NCBI GenBank assembly: GCA_002298695.1
Contig: DBLB01000197.1
Location: 366 to 9,459 of the forward strand
DNA: 9,094 bases
DNA from: Clostridiales bacterium UBA735
GTDB lineage: Bacteria > Bacillota > Clostridia > Oscillospirales > Oscillospiraceae
Direction of reading: 5' to 3'
Shown here: piece after piece, positions 4,282 through 9,094 of the stretch
How positions within the stretch are numbered: position 1 is the first letter of the stretch
Layout of the letters: each line of letters opens with the position of its first letter
The notes under the pieces: generated by a model
Told to the model about the DNA's origin: nothing
The model's input: only the letters and a program-made list of their open reading frames with translations
Databases searched by the model: none
Translations under genes and position numbers: made by a program

Positions 4282-6384
4282 TCAGACGGAGAACAGCAGA
4301 TCGTAATAGGTCGGCACGGGCCAGAAGTCGCTGGCAACGAGTGTCTCCATGTGGTCGATGATCTCGCGCACGCGCTGCATCCGGGCAAAAATCACGTCGC
4401 GGCAGTAGTGCAGCTGCTGCTCGGCGGTGTAGCTTGCAGGCATGGTATCAAGCGCAGTTTTCAGCTCCGCCGTGCGGTCGAGCAGCGTCGTGTTCAGCTG
4501 ACTGACCGAGGCGGCCAGCGCCTTTTCCACGCGGCAGCTGTCGCCCGGAAGCGCCGCCTGCTTCTGCAAAATCGCAGTACAGAGGTGGCTGACGTAGGTC
4601 GTGCCCGCGCTCAGGAGCGTATGCTGGACAATATCGATCAGCGTTGCAGCCTCAATGCGGATGACCTTGCAGTAGTTTTCCATGTGGATCTCGTGCCGCG
4701 CGAACATCTCCTCGCGCGTCAGGATGCCGTGCCGTGTGAGCAGGTCGATATTCTTCTCCATCACGAACGCGGGCAGCGCGTCGGCAGACGACACAAGGTT
4801 GGCCAGGCTCCGGCGCTCCGCCTCCTCCACCCAGCTCTGGTCATAGCCGTTGCCGTTGAAGATGATGCGCTGATGCGCGCGCAGCGAATCCTGGATCAGC
4901 GTATGCAGCGCCGCATCGAAGTCCTCCGCACCCTCGAGCTCGTCGGCAAACCGCCGCAGGCTCTCGGCCATCAGCGCGTTCAGCGCGATGTTCGGCCCGG
5001 AGATGGACTGGCTGGAGCCGGGCATCCGGAACTCGAATTTATTGCCGGTGAACGCGACGGGCGACGTGCGGTTGCGGTCGGTCGTGTCCTGCGGGATGGC
5101 CGGCAGAACGTCGACGCCGATGCGCAGCTTGCCCTTTTTGCGGTCGGTATAGTCGGTCTCGTCGAGGATGGACTGGATGATGGCCTCCAGCTCGCTGCCG
5201 AGGAAGACGGAAATGATGGCAGGCGGGGCCTCCTGCGCACCAAGGCGGTGATCGTTGCCCGCAAAGGCGACCGTGGATCGCAGCAGCTCCTGATAGTTGT
5301 CGACACCCTCGAGGAAGGCCGTCAGGAACAGAAGGAACTGCGCCGACTGGCTTGGCGTCTTGCCGGGGGCAAAGAGATTCTTTCCGGTGTCGGTCGCGAG
5401 CGACCAGTTGTTGTGTTTGCCGGAGCCGTTCACACCCGCGAACGGCTTTTCATGCAGCAGGCAGACGAGGCCGTGCCGGTCTGCGACCTTTTTCATCATC
5501 TCCATCGTCAGCTGGTTCTGGTCGCAGGCAGTGTTGACGTCGGAATAGATCGGCGCCATCTCGTGCTGCGCCGGGGCGACCTCGTTGTGTTTCGTTTTGG
5601 ACAGCACGCCGAGCTTCCAGAGCTCCTCGTCGAGGTCGCGCATGAACGCCGCGACGCGCGGACGGATCGAGCCGTAGTAGTGGTCGTCCAGCTCCTGTCC
5701 CTTCGGCGGCTTCGCGCCGAAGAGCGTCCGGCCGCAGAGCCGAAGGTCTTCGCGTTTGAGGTACATTTCCTTGTCGACCAGGAAATATTCCTGCTCCGGG
5801 CCGACCTGCGGCGTGACCTTCTTCGTCTCCGTGTCGCCGAACAGGCGCAGGATGCGCACGGCCTGCCGGCTGACGGCGCTGATGGAGCGGAGCAGCGGCG
5901 TCTTTTTGTCAAGCGCATCTCCGGAATAGGAGCAGAAGACCGTCGGGATATAGAGGCTGTCGTCCTTGATGAAGGCGTAGGCCGTGGGATCCCACGCGGT
6001 GTAGCCGCGCGCTTCGAATGTCGCGCGCAGGCCGCCGGACGGGAACGAAGACGCATCCGACTCGCCGCGTACCAGCTCCTTGCCCGAGAATTCCATACAG
6101 ATCTTCCCGCCGCCGACCGGCGAGATGAAGCTGTCGTGCTTTTCAGCTGTAAATCCGGTCATCGGCTGGAACCAGTGCGTAAAGTGCGTCGCGCCGTGCT
6201 CCAGCGCCCAGACCTTCATGCCGTCGGCGATCGCATTCGCCACATCGAGCGTCAGCGGCCGGCCATTTTGCAGGCAGGAACGCCACGCCGCCATGGCCGC
6301 CTCGTCCACATACTGGCTCATGGCCTCCTCGTTGAATACATAGCTGCCGAACAAGTCGGGGATCCGATCTGCGTCCCGGTGCAT
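4282..6384 (-). CDS. glnN: Glutamine synthetase type III
   Basis: ATP-dependent ligation of ammonia to glutamate in the cytosol, the entry point of nitrogen assimilation. At 700 residues it matches the large GSIII subunit, well above type I/II lengths. Signature blocks are in order: FTHWFQPMTG (68-77), GGGKICMEFSGKELVRGESD (91-110), GPEQEYFLVD (195-204, metal/glutamate Glu residues), KHNEVAPAQHEMAP (265-278), GVNGSGKHNNWS (317-328), AGNDHRLGAQEAPPAI (375-390) and FEFRMPGSSQS (450-460). A long helical C-terminal part closes the protein (about 480-700), as usual for GSIII. No key residue appears missing. The start at ATG 6384 follows AGGTGA at about 7 nt, with a good promoter directly upstream. 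It stands alone, convergent with the flavoprotein and divergent from yfcE. No PII, glnR or amt neighbour is visible. GSIII enzymes are typical of Bacteroidetes and many gut Clostridia. Confidence 0.97.
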   Translation of the reverse strand: MHRDADRIPDLFGSYVFNEEAMSQYVDEAAMAAWRSCLQNGRPLTLDVANAIADGMKVWALEHGATHFTHWFQPMTGFTAEKHDSFISPVGGGKICMEFSGKELVRGESDASSFPSGGLRATFEARGYTAWDPTAYAFIKDDSLYIPTVFCSYSGDALDKKTPLLRSISAVSRQAVRILRLFGDTETKKVTPQVGPEQEYFLVDKEMYLKREDLRLCGRTLFGAKPPKGQELDDHYYGSIRPRVAAFMRDLDEELWKLGVLSKTKHNEVAPAQHEMAPIYSDVNTACDQNQLTMEMMKKVADRHGLVCLLHEKPFAGVNGSGKHNNWSLATDTGKNLFAPGKTPSQSAQFLLFLTAFLEGVDNYQELLRSTVAFAGNDHRLGAQEAPPAIISVFLGSELEAIIQSILDETDYTDRKKGKLRIGVDVLPAIPQDTTDRNRTSPVAFTGNKFEFRMPGSSQSISGPNIALNALMAESLRRFADELEGAEDFDAALHTLIQDSLRAHQRIIFNGNGYDQSWVEEAERRSLANLVSSADALPAFVMEKNIDLLTRHGILTREEMFARHEIHMENYCKVIRIEAATLIDIVQHTLLSAGTTYVSHLCTAILQKQAALPGDSCRVEKALAASVSQLNTTLLDRTAELKTALDTMPASYTAEQQLHYCRDVIFARMQRVREIIDHMETLVASDFWPVPTYYDLLFSV

Positions 6385-6416
6385 AGCTGCTTCACCTGCT
6401 TTCGAAATTTGGTGTT

Positions 6417-6445
6417 ATTATATTGCTTTTACGCACTAATAGCAA
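6417..6445 (-). promoter_or_regulatory. glnN promoter
   Basis: On the minus strand, TTGCTA (6445-6440, 4 of 6) is followed by a 17-bp spacer and a perfect TATAAT (6422-6417). Transcription would start near 6410, giving a leader of about 25 nt with the AGGTGA ribosome binding site. No obvious operator palindrome overlaps it. Confidence 0.7.
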
Positions 6446-6514
6446 GAAGAAATGCGGGCGAACGAAATTTTTTGTCATCTCGCAATTTTCCCGGTTCCAT
6501 TTTGCCGCCGTTTC

Positions 6515-6547
6515 TGGTAAAGTGATGATGCAAGCGTCAGCTGACGC
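6515..6547 (+). promoter_or_regulatory. Candidate yfcE promoter with a 14-bp palindrome before the ribosome binding site
   Basis: An extended -10, TGGTAAAGT, lies at 6515-6523 with no good -35 (TTCCAT 17 bp upstream is poor). A perfect palindrome, GCGTCAGCTGACGC (6534-6547), begins about where transcription would start and ends one base before AAAGGAGG (6548-6555). It could be an operator for a dimeric regulator or an RNA hairpin controlling ribosome access. Confidence 0.4.
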
Positions 6548-6563
6548 AAAGGAGGTACTGTTT

Positions 6564-7109
6564 ATGAAATGGATGATCGCATCCGACCTGCACGGGTCGG
6601 CGTATTACTGCAAGCTCTTGTTACAGCGCTGGGTGGAAGAACAGGCCGATACGCTCATTTTCCTCGGAGATATTCTCTATCACGGGCCGCGCAACGACCT
6701 GCCGCAGGGCTACGCGCCGAAGGAGGTCATCGCGATGCTCAACCCGCTCGCGGACAAGCTGCTCTGCGTCCGCGGCAACTGCGACTGCGAAGTCGACCAG
6801 ATGGTGCTCCAGTTCCCGATCCTCGCGGACTATGCAATTCTCTCCGAGGGCGGGCGGCGCATCTACCTGACGCACGGCCACGTTATCAATAAAGAACACC
6901 CGCTCCCCTTCGCGCCGGGCGACATCCTGCTCCACGGACACACGCACGTGCCGGCATGCGAGGACTGCGGCAGCTTCCGCTATCTGAATCCCGGTTCGGT
7001 GTCCATCCCGAAAAACGGCTCCCGCCACAGCTATATGACGCTGGAGAACGGCGAATTCTGCTGGAAAGACGTCGAAACCGGCGAGATCTGGCAGCGCCGG
7101 CCGCTCTGA
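6564..7109 (+). CDS. yfcE: YfcE-type metallophosphoesterase
   Basis: A 181-residue calcineurin-like phosphoesterase of the YfcE/MJ0936 group, a cytosolic two-metal phosphodiesterase whose natural substrate is not settled. Metal-binding motifs are complete: SDLHG (D8, H10), FLGDILYHGP (D36), RGNCD (N72), THGH (H104/H106) and LHGHTH (H124, H126, H128), followed by the family end motif YLNPGSVSIPK (140-150). The length fits the family. The start at ATG 6564 follows AAAGGAGG at 8 nt; the open frame extends upstream to 6423, but that part has no ribosome binding site and covers the divergent promoter region. The gene is divergent from glnN and 54 bp ahead of the AEC permease gene, with no terminator between, so the two may be co-transcribed. 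Confidence 0.93.
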   Translation: MKWMIASDLHGSAYYCKLLLQRWVEEQADTLIFLGDILYHGPRNDLPQGYAPKEVIAMLNPLADKLLCVRGNCDCEVDQMVLQFPILADYAILSEGGRRIYLTHGHVINKEHPLPFAPGDILLHGHTHVPACEDCGSFRYLNPGSVSIPKNGSRHSYMTLENGEFCWKDVETGEIWQRRPL

Positions 7110-7163
7110 CGCGGGCATCGGGCAGAAAGCTTTTTGACAAACCAGGGATAAAAGAGGGATAGA

Positions 7164-8084
7164 ATGGATATTTCTGCGTTGGTGGAAAAGCTGATTCAGC
7201 TGTTTTTTGCGCTGGCAGTCGGATTTTCCGCCGCAAAATGCGGCGTTCTGAACCGCGAGTCCAACCAGTCGCTGACGCGGCTGATCGTCAACATCACAAA
7301 CCCGCTTCAGATCCTGGCCTCCGTGATGACGGGGGAGCGGCTGCTGCGCAACGGGCAGGTGCTGACCTTGACAGCGGTCAACTTTGCGTGTTACGCGCTG
7401 CTCATCCTGTTGGGATCAGCCTTTGTCCGCCTGCTGCGCGTACCGGAGCGCGATGCGCGCGTCTACCGGCTGCTGCTGCTGTTTTCCAATGTCGGATTTC
7501 TCGGCTATCCTCTGGCCGAGGCGCTGCTCGGGCCGGATGCAAAATTCTGTATTACAATCTCCGTTCTCTGCTTCCATCTGGTCTGCTGGACCTACGGGGC
7601 GCATCTGATAGAGGATGACAAGCCATTCCGGTTTTCGTGGCGGATGCTGCTTCGGCCGTGCGTGTTCTGCTCGCTGCTTGCGTATGCCATCTATCTGTCC
7701 GGCCTGAGACTTCCGGCAGCGCTTGGAAAAATGGCAGACTCCGTCGGCTCGCTGACAGGCTGTCTGGCCATGATCGTCATCGGCGTCTCTCTGGCGCAGA
7801 TTTCGCTGCGGAAGCTCTTCTGCAATCCGCGGCTGTATGTCCTGTGTCTGCTGAAGCTGGTCATAATGCCGCTGCTGTTCTGGGCGGTTCTGCGCAGCAT
7901 CCTCCATCACCCGATGATGCTCACAGTCGGAACGCTGACGCTCTGCATGCCTGCGGCAACCACTGTCACGATGCTCTGCTATCAGTTCGGGCACGATGAG
8001 ACGCTCGCATCCAGCGGCGTATTTCTCAGTACCCTGCTCAGTCTGGTCACCATTCCGCTGCTGATGGCGCTGCTGTTCCTGTGA
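7164..8084 (+). CDS. AEC (auxin efflux carrier) family permease
   Basis: A 306-residue polytopic membrane protein of the AEC family within the BART superfamily, probably with about ten membrane segments. Visible hallmarks are KCGVLNRES after the first segment, the conserved discontinuous-helix motif NITNPLQI (43-50), SNVGFLGYPLAEAL (108-121) in the first half, and MPAATTVTMLCYQFGHDETLAS (262-283) in the second half. Hydrophobic segments lie at about 10-29, 38-56, 66-91, 101-121, 128-148, 162-180, 196-212, 224-246, 252-272 and 284-305. Bacterial members carry organic acids such as malate or malonate, or other anions; the substrate here is not readable. The ATG at 7164 follows AGAGGG at about 5 nt. 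It probably forms an operon with yfcE. A TTGACA at 7134-7139 lacks a correctly spaced -10. It ends 6 bp from the convergent capA-like gene. Confidence 0.9.
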   Translation: MDISALVEKLIQLFFALAVGFSAAKCGVLNRESNQSLTRLIVNITNPLQILASVMTGERLLRNGQVLTLTAVNFACYALLILLGSAFVRLLRVPERDARVYRLLLLFSNVGFLGYPLAEALLGPDAKFCITISVLCFHLVCWTYGAHLIEDDKPFRFSWRMLLRPCVFCSLLAYAIYLSGLRLPAALGKMADSVGSLTGCLAMIVIGVSLAQISLRKLFCNPRLYVLCLLKLVIMPLLFWAVLRSILHHPMMLTVGTLTLCMPAATTVTMLCYQFGHDETLASSGVFLSTLLSLVTIPLLMALLFL

Positions 8085-8097
8085 CGGCTGTCAGCCG
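8085..8097. other. Small palindrome between convergent stops
   Basis: CGGCTG-T-CAGCCG begins one base after the permease stop (8082-8084) and covers the capA-like stop (8091-8093). It might form a short hairpin at the end of both transcripts, but neither strand has a T-run, so it is a weak terminator candidate at best. Confidence 0.25.
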
Positions 8098-9094
8098 ACG
8101 CTGGTTTTGCCGCCGGTGATGGAATCGAACAGCGACCACATGGCGTCTACCGTACAATTCTCAAAGCGGTGCTGCGCGGCGAGCTCGTCGGTGTAGTCTT
8201 CCAGCAGCATGGGCCGGTAAAAATACCATTCACCCTGTCGAAGGATGACATTGACGGTCGGCTTCAGCTCGCAGTGCGTGATGCGGACGCCGTCCGTGTC
8301 CTTCTCGATCGTCACGTCGGCCATGCCGCCGAGCATATTGCGTACCTGATCCTGATGCGAGAGGAAGTTGCCGAGGGACCAGAAGACCGGCACGGTACGC
8401 CCGTCCTCGGCTGTGACCGCGGTGAGCGGCTGGACGAGGTGCGGGTGCCCGCCGATGATGAGGTCGGCCCCGTGGTCGGCCAGGAACTGCGCCCATGTGG
8501 TCTGCATCCGGTTCGGCTCGGTCTGCCCCTCCTCGCCCCAGTGGGCGAAGACAATGACAAAGTCTGCGGCGGCCTTTGCCGCGTCGAGATCGGCGGCGAC
8601 TGCGTCATAGGTCGAGAACTGGTCGACCATCCACTTTTTCTCCGGCGCGGAATAGTTCAGGCCGTAGGTATAGTTCAGCATCGCGATCTTGATGTTGTTT
8701 TTCTCCACGATGCGGAGCGTCTCAGCGTCTTCTTCACTGTCATGGATGCCGAGAACGGTGACATCCGGGTGGTTTTCGCGCCAGAAGGAGCACGTGTCGA
8801 GGATGCCGGTGTCCAGCTTGTCATAGCAGTGGTTCGTTGCGCAGGTGACAACGTCAAAGCCCGTTTCAGCCAGCGCGTCGCCGACCTCCGTCGGGCTGCC
8901 GAAAGCCGGATAATTCGAGAGCATCGCACGATCTTTGACGAGGATCGTCTCCTGATTGATGCAGGCAATGTCATAGCTCTGGACGGTGGGCTGGATGTCG
9001 GCGTAGAACGGCGTGAAATCATAGCCGCCGTCCTCCGTCTCCGCCGACCAGTAGACCGTGTTGTGGATAAGGTTGTCGCCGAGGGCCATGAGCG
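8091..9094 (-). CDS. CapA/PgsA-family protein (metallophosphatase fold), N-terminus beyond window
   Basis: The frame is open to the window edge for 333 codons plus 2 nt. The internal Met at 9089 is not the start, since the read begins within the first conserved motif (LMALGDNLIHN). Further family motifs, numbered from that Met, are CINQETIL (N45, Q46, E47), CATNHCYD (N86, H87), FAHWGEE (H183), GADLIIGGHPHLVQP (H215, H217) and FWSLGNFL (238-243). This is the PGA_cap domain, related to calcineurin-like phosphatases. The family includes the poly-gamma-glutamate protein PgsA/CapA, but most members have no proven substrate. A secretion signal or membrane anchor would lie in the missing N-terminus. 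No capB/capC neighbours are visible, so a capsule role is not supported here. It converges on the AEC permease with a 6-bp gap. Confidence 0.92.
   Translation of the reverse strand, partial: LMALGDNLIHNTVYWSAETEDGGYDFTPFYADIQPTVQSYDIACINQETILVKDRAMLSNYPAFGSPTEVGDALAETGFDVVTCATNHCYDKLDTGILDTCSFWRENHPDVTVLGIHDSEEDAETLRIVEKNNIKIAMLNYTYGLNYSAPEKKWMVDQFSTYDAVAADLDAAKAAADFVIVFAHWGEEGQTEPNRMQTTWAQFLADHGADLIIGGHPHLVQPLTAVTAEDGRTVPVFWSLGNFLSHQDQVRNMLGGMADVTIEKDTDGVRITHCELKPTVNVILRQGEWYFYRPMLLEDYTDELAAQHRFENCTVDAMWSLFDSITGGKTSVG

Noticed and set aside
4108..6525. Very long open frame (805 codons) on the plus strand opposite glnN
   Set aside because: It mirrors the GC-rich glnN gene, is low-complexity and Arg/Ala/Val-rich, has no ribosome binding site and overlaps the end of the flavoprotein gene. 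It is a shadow of antisense codon bias.
7134..7165. Promoter for the AEC permease (TTGACA ... TAGAAT)
   Set aside because: The spacer is 20 bp and the -10 would overlap the start codon, so it is probably fortuitous.
7416..7994. Minus-strand frame of 192 codons opposite the AEC permease
   Set aside because: Composition is Gln/Arg/His-rich without motifs, and the plus strand encodes a clear AEC protein.

Overview
The window looks like a junction between an integrated mobile element (about 1-2990) and the chromosome of a Gram-positive Clostridia-type bacterium (about 3000-9094). The host is probably in the Oscillospiraceae/Ruminococcaceae range. That placement is an inference from the GC-rich coding sequence, strong AGGAGG-type ribosome binding sites, a type III glutamine synthetase, an AEC permease and a CapA-family protein. 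Base composition changes visibly near 3000, from AT-richer and compact on the left to GC-rich on the right.

Element part (1-2990). A tyrosine recombinase with an N-terminal zinc ribbon (1693-2931, +) sits at the element's right end. Divergent from it runs a compact minus-strand operon: a small winged-helix, excisionase-like protein (1273-1524), a phage-type protein of unknown function (866-1276), a small two-CxxC zinc-ribbon protein (645-866), and then three short ORFs in a cassette-like array. The first of these is interrupted by an in-frame TAG (434-628), the second is a 54-residue protein (205-369), and the third is a small membrane protein cut by the window edge (1-143). These three share a near-identical 18-bp leader holding the ribosome binding site. 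The first two end in hairpin terminators whose loop contains the stop codon. The region between integrase and excisionase-like gene carries promoter elements and short repeated motifs. Downstream of the integrase there are further repeats and an inverted repeat that could belong to the attachment site.

Host part (3000-9094). Next to the junction is a conserved-looking small acidic protein of unknown function (3064-3483) with its own promoter and a strong terminator. It is followed by an iron-sulfur-flavoprotein-like NAD(P)H/FMN reductase (3621-4241). That gene converges on glnN, glutamine synthetase III (4282-6384, -), through a bidirectional terminator. Divergent from glnN are a YfcE-type metallophosphoesterase (6564-7109) and an AEC-family permease (7164-8084), which may form a two-gene operon. 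A CapA/PgsA-type metallophosphatase-fold protein (8091-9094, -) converges on the permease and runs off the right edge.

No rRNA, tRNA, CRISPR array or insertion sequence was seen. The host genes are ordinary. The most interesting part is the small-ORF cassette array at 1-650, with its shared leaders, stop codons inside terminator loops, and an amber codon that could uncouple the array. This is a hypothesis drawn from the sequence and not a demonstrated system.
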